Of a stretch of 64,000 bases of DNA, positions 1 to 8,558 are shown in pieces. Every line of letters starts with the position of its first letter. Position 1 is the first letter of the stretch. A model generated the notes under the pieces. It saw only the letters and a program-made list of their open reading frames with translations. It had not been told where the DNA came from and did no database searches. The DNA is from Romboutsia lituseburensis (GTDB taxonomy: Bacteria; Bacillota; Clostridia; Peptostreptococcales; Peptostreptococcaceae). The translations under genes were made by a program, and so were the position numbers. The DNA lies in contig NZ_JANQBQ010000001.1 of NCBI RefSeq assembly GCF_024723825.1, positions 124,001-188,000 on the forward strand, read 5' to 3'.

Positions 1-699
1 TATGATGGAGGATTTAATTTAACATCTGAAAAAGGTGACGTAGACATAACTGCGATGGCTATTCAAGCATTGGCTAAATATAAAGATCAAAAAAATGTAA
101 AAGAATCTATAGATAAAGCACTTAAATTTTTATCTAAAGCTCAGCTTGAAACAGGAGGGTTTGGAACTGATGAAGGTGAAACTGTAGAAAGTGGTGCACA
201 AGTTGTAATAGCATTAAATGCTTTAGGTATAGAGATAAACAATGAACGATTTATTAAGAATGGAAAAAATGTAATGGATTCAATAATAGGATTTAAAGCA
301 TCAGATGGCGGGTTTAGACACTTATTAACGCAGACATCTTCAAATGCAATGGCAACTGAACAAGCTGTACATGCATTAGCATCTCAATATAGAGAAATGA
401 ATTTAAAAACAAAGCTATATGATACTAGTGATATTGAAATAATTAATAATTCAAATCAAGATGAAGACTTAAATAAAAATAATGAGAATAATAGTACTTT
501 AGGAAATAATTCTAATAATAATCATGCTATTAATAATGAAAGAAGTAATAAAGCCAAAATTAATAATCAGATACCAACAAACACAATACAGATAAAAAAT
601 CCAAAAACTTCTGATTCTTCTATATTAGGTTATGTTGGTATGCTTATATTTTCTATTTTTGGATTAGTAATTGTAAAAATAAAAAATAAAAATATTTAA
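1..699 (+). CDS. Sortase-anchored alpha-barrel (transcobalamin-like, prenyltransferase/squalene-oxidase repeat) surface protein, 5' partial
   Basis: The reading frame is open from base 1, so the gene starts outside the window; the first internal Met is at base 55. The visible part has helical repeats of the prenyltransferase/squalene-oxidase type, with the motifs DVDITAMAIQAL and GGFGTDEGETVESGAQVVIAL. The VD(I/T)xAMA pattern is also characteristic of the alpha6/alpha6 barrel of transcobalamin and intrinsic factor. A low-complexity Asn-rich linker follows, then a sorting signal NPKTS (about bases 598-612), a hydrophobic helix and a basic tail ending KIKNKNI, as in class B sortase substrates (NPxT-type). 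It precedes a DUF4430 protein and ECF transporter genes in the same orientation. Inferred role: cell-wall-anchored ligand capture, perhaps a corrinoid. The fold assignment is fairly firm; the ligand is not shown by sequence. Confidence 0.8.
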   Translation, partial: YDGGFNLTSEKGDVDITAMAIQALAKYKDQKNVKESIDKALKFLSKAQLETGGFGTDEGETVESGAQVVIALNALGIEINNERFIKNGKNVMDSIIGFKASDGGFRHLLTQTSSNAMATEQAVHALASQYREMNLKTKLYDTSDIEIINNSNQDEDLNKNNENNSTLGNNSNNNHAINNERSNKAKINNQIPTNTIQIKNPKTSDSSILGYVGMLIFSIFGLVIVKIKNKNI

Positions 700-755
700 A
701 TATTTAAGTATTAAAACTATAAAATACATTGATAACTTAGAAAGGGAATGAAAGT

Positions 756-1544
756 ATGGATAAAAAAATTTTAAGTATAATTGCAGTAGCTATCTCATTT
801 TTATTAATTATTGGATTAATGTTTAATAGTATTTTTTCCAGAGCAAATAAAAATGAAAATAAACCTAAAGAAAATGTTGTAATGTACAATAGTAAAAAAA
901 ATAAAAATAGTGAAAATGATAAAAAATATAATAAAGATATGGATAATAAAGAAGGAAATATAAAAGAAGAGAGTAAAGATAGCGATAATAAAGAATTAGA
1001 AGCAGAGAGCAATAACAATGAAAATAATTATACTTTAGAAGAAAATAAACCAAATGAAGAAAATAATGTTTCAGGTAATGATTCAAATATAGAAAATAAG
1101 TCTGACATAAATAATAGTAACTTAAATGTAGAGCAAGAAATACCTAAAACACAAACTGTAACTGTGTCAATAAGTTGTAAAACAGCAATAAAAAATGGTG
1201 TAAATAATGAAGTTGGATTTACTCATTTACCATCAAATGGAATAATATTACCTGCAATTGAAGTACAGATTAAAGAAGGAGAGACTGTGTTTGATGTATT
1301 AAAAAAAATAGTACTTGAAAAAGGTATACATATGGAATATACAGGTGCGGGTCAAACTATATACATAGAAGGAATAAATAATTTATATGAGTTTGATGGG
1401 GGTAAAGATAGCGGATGGATGTATAATGTAAATGGTTGGTATCCAAATTATGGATGTGGAGTGTACAACTTAAAAGATGGTGACATAATACAGTGGAATT
1501 ATACTTGTGATTTAGGCTATGATTTAGGAGCTAGAGTTAATTAG
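756..1544 (+). CDS. Membrane-tethered DUF4430 domain protein (transcobalamin beta-domain-like)
   Basis: 262 residues. One N-terminal membrane helix (residues about 5-25) anchors the protein; residues about 30-130 are a Lys/Asn/Glu-rich low-complexity spacer able to span the cell wall. The C-terminal part (about 135-260) is a DUF4430 domain: it includes EVQIKEGETVFDVLKK, DSGWMYNVNGWYPNYGCG and LKDGDIIQWNYTCDLG. DUF4430 is the domain found as the C-terminal beta domain of transcobalamin-type proteins. The RBS AAAGGGAATG lies at about 740-749. It sits between the alpha-barrel surface protein and ecfT (only 1 base separates its stop from the ecfT start), so it is probably the second half of a two-part surface receptor. 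The ligand is inferred, not seen. Confidence 0.8.
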   Translation: MDKKILSIIAVAISFLLIIGLMFNSIFSRANKNENKPKENVVMYNSKKNKNSENDKKYNKDMDNKEGNIKEESKDSDNKELEAESNNNENNYTLEENKPNEENNVSGNDSNIENKSDINNSNLNVEQEIPKTQTVTVSISCKTAIKNGVNNEVGFTHLPSNGIILPAIEVQIKEGETVFDVLKKIVLEKGIHMEYTGAGQTIYIEGINNLYEFDGGKDSGWMYNVNGWYPNYGCGVYNLKDGDIIQWNYTCDLGYDLGARVN

Positions 1545-1545
1545 T

Positions 1546-2415
1546 ATGGAAAGGGCATTAGGCGCATATCATCCGCTTGTTAGTTTTACATATTTTGTAG
1601 TAGTGATTGGAACATCTATGTTATGCATGCATCCTATATTTGTAGTAATATCACTTATTAGTGGAACACTATACTCATTTATAATTAATCGGGAGAAGAC
1701 AAAGCAAATATTAAAATTTTCTAGTTTGATGATTATTTTAATTACATTAGCAAATGTAATATTTGTAAACAGAGGTGTAACAGTTTTATTTTATTTAAGA
1801 GGAAATCCAATAACTTTAGAGTCTTTTTTATATGGAATATTATCTGGATTAATGATGGCTTGTGTAATTGTATGGTTTAGTTGTTATAACGAAATTGTTA
1901 CTTCGGACAAGTTTTTATATATATTTGGGAAAACTCTGCCTTCTATTGCATTAATGGCGAGTATGACTTTAGGGCTTATACCTAAGTTAATAAATCAAAC
2001 TAAAGTAATAGCTAGCACACAAAAAACAATAGGTATTGACTATGAAGAAGGTACTATAATAAAAAAAATAAAGAGTAGTATGAGAATATTATCAATAGTA
2101 GTAACATGGGCATTAGAAGATGCAGTTCAAACAGCTGATTCTATGAAAGCTAGAGGGTATGGAATAAAAGGAAGAACTAATTTTACAATATTTATATTTA
2201 TTAAAAGGGATATAATAATGCTTGGGTTTATATGGATTGTAGCCGTATTTTTAGGATCTGCATATTCAAATGGATATTGTCAATTATTATTTTATCCAAC
2301 TATACAATCGATAAGATTAGATACATTATCTACAATATTATATTTATCATTTTTTATTATAACTATAATACCGATTGTTTTAGAACTATGGGAGGGATAC
2401 AAATGGAAATACTAA
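1546..2415 (+). CDS. ecfT: ECF transporter transmembrane component EcfT
   Basis: 289-residue integral membrane protein with several hydrophobic helices. The coupling motif typical of EcfT, DSMKARGYGIKGRT (around residues 199-212), is intact; this Ala-Arg-Gly segment contacts the ATPases in ECF transporters. The start follows the upstream stop by one base, and the stop lies 13 bases inside the next gene, indicating translational coupling. EcfT links the ATPase pair to the substrate-binding S component encoded two genes downstream. Because a dedicated S gene, ATPases and surface binding proteins are all in one run, this looks like a group I (dedicated) ECF system rather than the shared housekeeping module. 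Confidence 0.88.
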   Translation: MERALGAYHPLVSFTYFVVVIGTSMLCMHPIFVVISLISGTLYSFIINREKTKQILKFSSLMIILITLANVIFVNRGVTVLFYLRGNPITLESFLYGILSGLMMACVIVWFSCYNEIVTSDKFLYIFGKTLPSIALMASMTLGLIPKLINQTKVIASTQKTIGIDYEEGTIIKKIKSSMRILSIVVTWALEDAVQTADSMKARGYGIKGRTNFTIFIFIKRDIIMLGFIWIVAVFLGSAYSNGYCQLLFYPTIQSIRLDTLSTILYLSFFIITIIPIVLELWEGYKWKY

Positions 2416-4115
2416 GATTAGACGGATTAAAGTTTTCATATCCAAATAAATTAAAGAAAGCATTAAACAAAATAGATATTAGCATAAAAGAAGGTGAATT
2501 TGTCTTAATTTGTGGTCAATCTGGATGCGGAAAAAGCACCTTACTTAGACATCTCAAACCAGAATTAAGACCTCATGGAAAAGGAAATGGTAAAATATTT
2601 TATTATTCAAAAAATATAAATGAATATCCACAGCAAGAGCTAGTAAGTCAAATTGGGTATGTTTTACAAAATCCAGATGCACAAATTGTAACGGATAAGG
2701 TATGGCATGAACTAGCTTTTGGATTAGAAAATTTAGGATTAGATACACAAACAATAAGAATAAGAGTAGCTGAAATGGCAAGCTTTTTTGGAATACAAGG
2801 GTGGTTTAGAAAAAGTATATCTGATTTATCCGGAGGTCAAAAGCAGTTACTAAACTTAGCAGCTATAATGGTAATGCAACCTAAAGTACTTATATTAGAT
2901 GAGCCGACATCGCAACTAGATCCAATAGCATCGAAGGAATTTATTGACACACTAGTTAGAATAAACAAAGAATTATCAACTACTATAATAATAACCGAGC
3001 ATAATTTAGAAGATATATTTTCAATAGCAGATAAAGTTATAGTTATGGACGATGGAAATATACTATGTAATGATACTCCGCAAAAAGTTGTTGATAAACT
3101 TTATAAAATAAAACACAGTATGTTTAAAGCAATGCCAACTTCTAGTAAAGTATATAGTGAACTAAAAATATATTTGGATACGGAGCACAATTGTCCATTA
3201 ACCGTAAAAGAAGGTAAACAGTGGCTAAATGATATTTTAAAAAATAGATATATAAATAGTCTCAATAGTATAGAAAAACTACATAATAATTTGAAAGTAA
3301 ATGAAATCGTTATAGAATTAAAAGATGTTTGGTTTCAGTATAGTAAAAATTTAGAACCTGTATTAAGAAATGTATCATTTAAGGTATATAAGGGAGATAT
3401 ATATTCGATATTAGGAGGAAATGGGACAGGAAAGACAACAACTTTATCTATAATATCTAAGCAGAGGAAAGCACAAAGAGGACAGATATTTATAAAAGGA
3501 AAAGAAATAAAAAAATATAATAATAAATCTTTATATGAAGAAAATTTAGCTATACTTCCTCAAAATCCACAATCATTATTTGTACAAGAAAACTTAAAAT
3601 CAGATTTAGAAGAAGTATTAATTTTAAAAAATAAGTCTAAAGAACAGATTTATGAAGAAGTGAATAGAATAAGTGAATTATTGGAAATCTGTCATTTACT
3701 TAACCAACATCCTTATGATTTAAGTGGGGGAGAATTGCAACGAGCAGGTCTAGCCAAAATTATGTTGTCTAATCCACAGATAATACTATTAGATGAACCA
3801 ACAAAGGGTCTAGATAATCAATCAAAAGAAGATATATCTAAGGTTTTACTAAAGTTAAAATCTATGAATGTAACAATAATATTAGTTAGCCATGACATAG
3901 AGTTTAGTGCTAGATATTCTGATAGATGTGCAATGTTCTTTGATGGAATGATAGTATCAGAAGGAACTCCTAGGCAATTTTTCTTAGGGAATAATTTTTA
4001 TACAACTGTAGCAAATAGAATGACTAGAAATATTTTTGAAGATACACTTATTTATGAGGATGTGGTTAAATTATGCAAGTTAAATTTAGAGAAGAAAGAA
4101 ACTGTAAGTTTATAA
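2403..4115 (+). CDS. Fused double ECF/ABC ATPase (EcfA-EcfA')
   Basis: 570 residues from ATG 2403, chosen because GGGAGGG stands 5 bases upstream; an upstream in-frame extension would overlap ecfT by 184 bases. Two complete ABC domains are fused. Domain 1 has Walker A GQSGCGKST (38-46), signature LSGGQ (142-146) and Walker B LILDEPTSQLD; domain 2 has Walker A GGNGTGKTT (338-346), signature LSGGE (440-444) and Walker B ILLDEPTKGLD. The fusion replaces the separate EcfA1/EcfA2 pair, as in YkoD-type proteins. It powers uptake through EcfT and the S component. The start codon is inside the end of ecfT and the 3' end overlaps the next gene by 43 bases, so the operon is tightly packed. Confidence 0.88.
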   Translation: MEILRLDGLKFSYPNKLKKALNKIDISIKEGEFVLICGQSGCGKSTLLRHLKPELRPHGKGNGKIFYYSKNINEYPQQELVSQIGYVLQNPDAQIVTDKVWHELAFGLENLGLDTQTIRIRVAEMASFFGIQGWFRKSISDLSGGQKQLLNLAAIMVMQPKVLILDEPTSQLDPIASKEFIDTLVRINKELSTTIIITEHNLEDIFSIADKVIVMDDGNILCNDTPQKVVDKLYKIKHSMFKAMPTSSKVYSELKIYLDTEHNCPLTVKEGKQWLNDILKNRYINSLNSIEKLHNNLKVNEIVIELKDVWFQYSKNLEPVLRNVSFKVYKGDIYSILGGNGTGKTTTLSIISKQRKAQRGQIFIKGKEIKKYNNKSLYEENLAILPQNPQSLFVQENLKSDLEEVLILKNKSKEQIYEEVNRISELLEICHLLNQHPYDLSGGELQRAGLAKIMLSNPQIILLDEPTKGLDNQSKEDISKVLLKLKSMNVTIILVSHDIEFSARYSDRCAMFFDGMIVSEGTPRQFFLGNNFYTTVANRMTRNIFEDTLIYEDVVKLCKLNLEKKETVSL

Positions 4116-4804
4116 AACATAGATTTAAAATACTAATATTACTTATAACTACTATATTTCCTATATGCTTAATATTATATACCAAATATGATAATAGAAA
4201 TTATGCATTGATAAGTTTATTATTTATTACTTTATCAATGATACCATTTTTAATGATATATGAATTAAAAAAGCCTCAGGCTAGAGAATGGGTACCATTA
4301 GCTGTTATGGCAGCTCTTGCCGCTATAGGAAGAGTAGCATTTGCACCAGTTCCATTTTTTAAACCGACATCAGCCATAATAATAATAACAGCAAGTGTAT
4401 TTGGACCAGAAGCTGGTTTTTTAACAGGTGCTGTATCTGCATTATCTTCAAATTTATTTTTTGGACAAGGTCCTTGGACTCCTTGGCAAATGTTTAGTTG
4501 GGGTATAATAGGTTTTTTATCAGGTTTTTTAATTAAAAAAAATTTAATAAACAATAAATTAAAGTTGTACTTATTTGGAGGAATTAGTGGGTTTATATTT
4601 GGATGGATAATGAATATTTGGACAGCTACATCATTTATTAATGAGATTTCAAGTGAATCATTTTTATCATTATATGCTTCAAGCTTTCCGACTGATTTGA
4701 TACATTCAATTGCTACTATCATATTTTTAAAATATTTATATGATCCATGGAGAGCTAAGTTAAAAAGAGTTAAGGTTAAATTTGGTCTTGTAAATATAGA
4801 ATAA
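4073..4804 (+). CDS. ECF transporter S component (substrate-binding membrane protein)
   Basis: 243 residues with about seven hydrophobic segments. The core motifs, AALAAIGRVAFAPVPFFKP, ITASVFGPEAGFLTGAVSAL and FGQGPWTPWQMFSWG, are typical of ECF S components; this subgroup is often annotated only as 'ECF transporter S component'. It binds the substrate and topples through EcfT. The N-terminal extension with two extra helices is retained if ATG 4073 is the start, which overlaps the ATPase gene by 43 bases; a start around Met 46 is possible but would delete these helices. The neighbouring transcobalamin-like surface proteins suggest a corrinoid or another large amphipathic substrate; that is inference. 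A terminator follows directly. Confidence 0.82.
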   Translation: MQVKFREERNCKFIKHRFKILILLITTIFPICLILYTKYDNRNYALISLLFITLSMIPFLMIYELKKPQAREWVPLAVMAALAAIGRVAFAPVPFFKPTSAIIIITASVFGPEAGFLTGAVSALSSNLFFGQGPWTPWQMFSWGIIGFLSGFLIKKNLINNKLKLYLFGGISGFIFGWIMNIWTATSFINEISSESFLSLYASSFPTDLIHSIATIIFLKYLYDPWRAKLKRVKVKFGLVNIE

Positions 4805-4814
4805 CCATATTTGT

Positions 4815-4874
4815 ATTAAATAAAGCCAATAGCAATAAAACCTTATAATATATAAGTTATTGGCTTTATTTAAT
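4815..4874 (+). terminator. Terminator of the ECF operon
   Basis: Arms ATTAAATAAAGCCAATA and TATTGGCTTTATTTAAT form a long perfect stem; the T-rich 3' arm serves as the release tract. It may also end the reverse-strand pseudogene next to it. Confidence 0.75.
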
Positions 4875-4923
4875 GTTAAATTTTTATTATAAGTATTTAT
4901 ATAAATACCAACCTTATAGCTTG

Positions 4924-5350
4924 CTATAATACCATAGTAGCACAGGCATCAAATATTGAGGCTATAATATTACTTCCAATAGTAATTAAAAAATTTTGTA
5001 TAAAATACCAAGCCATAAAAAACATTGCTGATAAAAATAAATAATAAAGAAGCTTTTTTTCCTGTATTTATAATAAACTTATCCATATCAGATTTAGAAT
5101 CATAAAAATCCTCAATAGCTTGTCTAGCTAAAATTTCTTCCTCGGTATTTTTTTAATTGTAAGAAAGATAGATTTCTAAAATGGCAGTAGTATTTTTATT
5201 TTGATTTAAATCTAAAACTTTATTAGATATAAAAGAATCTATATCATCTCTTAAATCTCTATTTTCAATAGAACTAAAGTCAAACTCATAAAATAGGTCT
5301 TTATAAGAATCGACTTTTATTGGAATTATATAACTATTTTCTATATTCAT
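4924..5350 (-). pseudogene. Decayed gene for a small membrane-anchored protein (nonsense codon plus frameshift)
   Basis: A good RBS (AGGTGAAAAT) precedes ATG at 5350, starting MNIENSYIIPIKVDSYKD. After 65 codons a TAA (5153-5155) interrupts, but the same frame continues with protein-like sequence (KNTEEEILARQAIEDFYDSK). At an A7 run near 5048-5054 the frame breaks; shifting by one base gives a hydrophobic helix (LFLSAMFFMAWYFIQNFLIT) and a stop at 4924-4926. The intact ancestor would be about 141 residues with one C-terminal membrane helix. Family not recognised. Two independent lesions argue for decay rather than a single sequencing error. Confidence 0.7.
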
Positions 5351-5541
5351 ATTTTCACCTATATAAATTTAATTACTAATTGTAAAATTCCCTATATATA
5401 TAAATATTATTTATTTAAGTTTAAAATTTTTATTGAATTTCTTTAGGAAATCTTTAGTATTATATACCAAAAATCTTAAAAGTTTAGATATATTATATTA
5501 ACTATAGAAAAGATAACAAGCGCAAAGGAGGGAAAAATTTA

Positions 5542-5604
5542 ATGCATAGATTGATGATAAATAAGAAGTTACCTATGATATTATATAATTATGTAAAAAT
5601 ATAA
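5542..5604 (+). CDS. Possible 20-residue leader peptide upstream of the two-component operon
   Basis: ATG 5542 follows a strong RBS (GGAGGG, 5527-5532, spacing 9) and encodes MHRLMINKKLPMILYNYVKI, ending 16 bases before the response regulator start. It has no similarity I recognise. The RBS quality is the only real support; it could be a translated leader or a chance ORF. Confidence 0.3.
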   Translation: MHRLMINKKLPMILYNYVKI

Positions 5605-5620
5605 TTTAGCGGGGTATAAA

Positions 5621-6325
5621 ATGAATAATTATAATATTTTAGTAGTAGAGGATGAAAAAGATATAGCATTAGCGATACAAGCGTATTTAGTAAATCAAGG
5701 ATATAATGTTTTTATAGGACATAATGGAGTTGATGGTCTAGAAATTGTAGAAAAACAAAATATACATTTAGGAATTGTAGATATAATGATGCCTAAAATG
5801 GATGGTATAGAATTTACTATGAAAGTAAGAGAGAATTATGATTTTCCTATAATGATGTTATCTGCAAAGTCAGAAGAGATTGATAAAATAACAGGGCTAA
5901 ATATTGGCGCTGATGATTATGTGACAAAACCATTTAAACCGTTAGAGTTATTAGCTAGAGTAAACTCTCAGTTAAGACGATATAGGAAATTTTTAAATAT
6001 GGTTCAAAAAGATATAAAAAATGAAAATTTATTTATTATAGGAGGGCTAGAATTAGATACATCAACAAAAGAAGTAAGTGTAGATGGTAATTTTATAAAA
6101 ACAACTCCTATAGAATTTAAGATATTAACACTTCTTATGAAAAATCCAGGAAGAGTATTTTCAGCAGATGAAATATATGAAAAAGTTTGGAAAGAAAGAG
6201 CGGTTAATACAGATACTATTATGGTTCATGTAAGAAATATTAGAGAAAAAATAGAAATGAACCCAAAAGATCCTAAATATTTGAAGGTGGTGTGGGGTGT
6301 TGGATACAAAATTGAAAAACAATAA
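5621..6325 (+). CDS. OmpR/PhoB-family response regulator
   Basis: 234 residues. The receiver domain (1-120) has the acidic pair E10/D11, the phospho-acceptor D54 in IVDIMMPKMDG and the conserved Lys in YVTKPFKP. The C-terminal winged-helix DNA-binding domain (about 135-232) includes TPIEFKILTLLMKNPGRVFSADEI and ends VVWGVGYKIEKQ, as usual for the family. The RBS is GCGGGG (5608-5613). The gene overlaps the downstream kinase gene by 29 bases, so the two form a cognate pair. Closest general type is the VanR/PhoP-like group; the stimulus and targets cannot be told from the sequence. Confidence 0.92.
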   Translation: MNNYNILVVEDEKDIALAIQAYLVNQGYNVFIGHNGVDGLEIVEKQNIHLGIVDIMMPKMDGIEFTMKVRENYDFPIMMLSAKSEEIDKITGLNIGADDYVTKPFKPLELLARVNSQLRRYRKFLNMVQKDIKNENLFIIGGLELDTSTKEVSVDGNFIKTTPIEFKILTLLMKNPGRVFSADEIYEKVWKERAVNTDTIMVHVRNIREKIEMNPKDPKYLKVVWGVGYKIEKQ

Positions 6326-8495
6326 ATTTATAGTAAATATAGTAGTAATAATATCAATATTAATAGCATCAATAGGTATGTGCTTAGTTTATCCTAAAAT
6401 AGAAAAGGATAGTGATAAATTTGGTTATAATATATTTGAAGAAGGGTACAGGTTTTTAGAAGAAATTCACCTTGCTAATTATTCTTTATATTATCAGTGT
6501 AAAAAATATGGTGAAGAAAAACAAATAAAACCATCAGATATTTTAGTTGAATACAGTGAAATATACAAGCGAGAACACGAAGATGATTATTATGTACAAA
6601 ATGATTATGCTAATTATAAAAATGAAATAAACAACAAAATATATAATTTAAATAAAGAACTTAATACTGAATTTAAAAATTTAGAATATTATGCAGTTGA
6701 TAAGGAAAATAAAGAAATTAAAAAAAAATCAAATGGAAAGATAGATATATTATTAGATGAAAAGGCAACGAAAAATGATATATTAAGTTTAAATAATAAT
6801 TACAATTTTTATATAGTATTAGATTACGATGAAAATGCTAATATTAAAATAGAAAAGATACATGGTGCAAATAAAGAAGTTGTATTGAATAATCTAGAAT
6901 CTTTACAAAGAGAGAATAGATTAGATATGAACTATGAATCAAATGGAGCTACAATAAAGCCTATATCTAATATGAAATTTATTTATGCAGTACCAAACAA
7001 ATTAGTTGCAGGAGATAAGATATATGACTTTAAAACATGGCAAGAAAATTATTCTTATACATCGGCATCATACTTATATATAAACATAGCTATGCTATTT
7101 ATAGTATTACTGTTTATAATAATTCCATATAAAGAATTAAAGAATATATTCAAATTTGATAAATTTATTAAGATACCTTTTGAGATAGTTGCTTTTATTG
7201 TGTTAATGGCGATTACATTTATATATGGAAGCGGTGAAATAATAATAAGCCCAAGTATAAAACAACAACTTATTGATTTTAATCGAATTCAATTAGATGA
7301 AACTGTAAAAAGTACATTAGTATATTTATTAAATATGATATATTGGATATGTTGTTTTTCAGCAATCTTTATAGGTATTATTACGACTAAACACATGATT
7401 AAGATTGGAATACGAAATTATTTAAGAGAAACTTGTTTAATTTGTAAAGCTTTTAGATACTTAAAAAATAAGATTAAAAATTTAATTAAATGGTGCTGTG
7501 ATATAAAATTAAATAGTGAAGATAACAAAAAAATTATAATTGCACTATTAATAAATTTTGTAGTGCTATCTATAATGTGTAGTATATGGTTCTTTGGAAT
7601 ATTTGGATTGATAATATATACAGTTTTATTATATGTATTAGTTAAAAAGTACTATAATAAGGTGAGACAAGATTATTTAAAATTATTAAATGTAACAAGT
7701 GAAATAAGTTGTGGAAATTTAGATATAGACACAAATGAAGACTTAGGAACGTTTAATGTATTAAAGGATGAAATTTCAAATATACAAAAAGGATTTAAAA
7801 ATGCAGTAGATGAAGAAGTTAAAAGTCAAAAAATGAAAACGGAGCTTATATCAAATGTAAGCCATGATTTGAAAACGCCTCTAACTTCGATAATTACTTA
7901 TGTTGATTTATTAAAAGATAAGAATTTAGATGAAGAAAAAAGAGCATTATATCTAGATACATTAGATAAAAAATCTCAAAGACTTCAAGCATTGATAGAA
8001 GATTTGTTTGAAGTTAGCAAAGCTACAAGTGGCAATATAACTTTAAATAAAATAGATGTAGATGTAGTAGCTTTAATGAAGCAAACATTACTTGAATTAG
8101 ATGATAAGATAAAAGAATCATCTCTTATTGTTAGAAGTAATTATCCTAATAATAAAGTAATACTTTCATTAGATAGTCAAAGGATATTTAGAGTATTTGA
8201 AAATCTTGTAATAAATATAACTAAGTATGCTATGCAAGGATCCAGAGTATATATAGATATAATAGAAAATGAAGAATTTGTAGAGATAAGCTTTAAGAAT
8301 ATGACTAAAGATGAAATTACATTTAATATAAATGAATTAGCTGAGAGGTTTGTAAGAGGAGATAAGTCTAGAAATACAGAAGGAAGTGGTCTAGGGCTTG
8401 CTATAGCTAAGAGCTTTATAGAGTTACAAGGTGGAATATTTAAGTTAAGTATTGATGGTGATTTATTTAAAGTAGTAATAAAATTTGCTAAATAA
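6297..8495 (+). CDS. Multi-pass sensor histidine kinase, partner of the upstream regulator
   Basis: 732 residues from GTG 6297 (AAGGTGG at about 6284-6290); TTG 6300 or 6312 are alternatives. One membrane helix near residues 11-33 is followed by an extracytoplasmic domain (about 35-255), then a cluster of about five helices (260-458). HisKA has H523 in NVSHDLKTPLT; the HATPase domain ends with the G-box EGSGLGLAIAKSF. It should autophosphorylate and pass phosphate to the regulator whose gene it overlaps by 29 bases. The extra membrane helices between sensor and kinase core are unusual compared with plain two-helix kinases. Nature of the signal unknown. Confidence 0.88.
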   Translation: MLDTKLKNNKFIVNIVVIISILIASIGMCLVYPKIEKDSDKFGYNIFEEGYRFLEEIHLANYSLYYQCKKYGEEKQIKPSDILVEYSEIYKREHEDDYYVQNDYANYKNEINNKIYNLNKELNTEFKNLEYYAVDKENKEIKKKSNGKIDILLDEKATKNDILSLNNNYNFYIVLDYDENANIKIEKIHGANKEVVLNNLESLQRENRLDMNYESNGATIKPISNMKFIYAVPNKLVAGDKIYDFKTWQENYSYTSASYLYINIAMLFIVLLFIIIPYKELKNIFKFDKFIKIPFEIVAFIVLMAITFIYGSGEIIISPSIKQQLIDFNRIQLDETVKSTLVYLLNMIYWICCFSAIFIGIITTKHMIKIGIRNYLRETCLICKAFRYLKNKIKNLIKWCCDIKLNSEDNKKIIIALLINFVVLSIMCSIWFFGIFGLIIYTVLLYVLVKKYYNKVRQDYLKLLNVTSEISCGNLDIDTNEDLGTFNVLKDEISNIQKGFKNAVDEEVKSQKMKTELISNVSHDLKTPLTSIITYVDLLKDKNLDEEKRALYLDTLDKKSQRLQALIEDLFEVSKATSGNITLNKIDVDVVALMKQTLLELDDKIKESSLIVRSNYPNNKVILSLDSQRIFRVFENLVINITKYAMQGSRVYIDIIENEEFVEISFKNMTKDEITFNINELAERFVRGDKSRNTEGSGLGLAIAKSFIELQGGIFKLSIDGDLFKVVIKFAK

Positions 8496-8558
8496 TATAT
8501 TGAATTAAATATATGTTTATGAAATAATATAGTCGACAACATAAAAAGGGGTGACACT

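Noticed and set aside
737-1086. Antisense Leu/Ser/Tyr-rich ORFs opposite the DUF4430 linker
   Set aside because: They mirror the low-complexity Lys/Asn/Glu linker; no RBS.
2232-2402. Upstream extension of the EcfA fusion to base 2232
   Set aside because: Encoded entirely within ecfT, hydrophobic nonsense-like sequence; ATG 2403 has a strong RBS.
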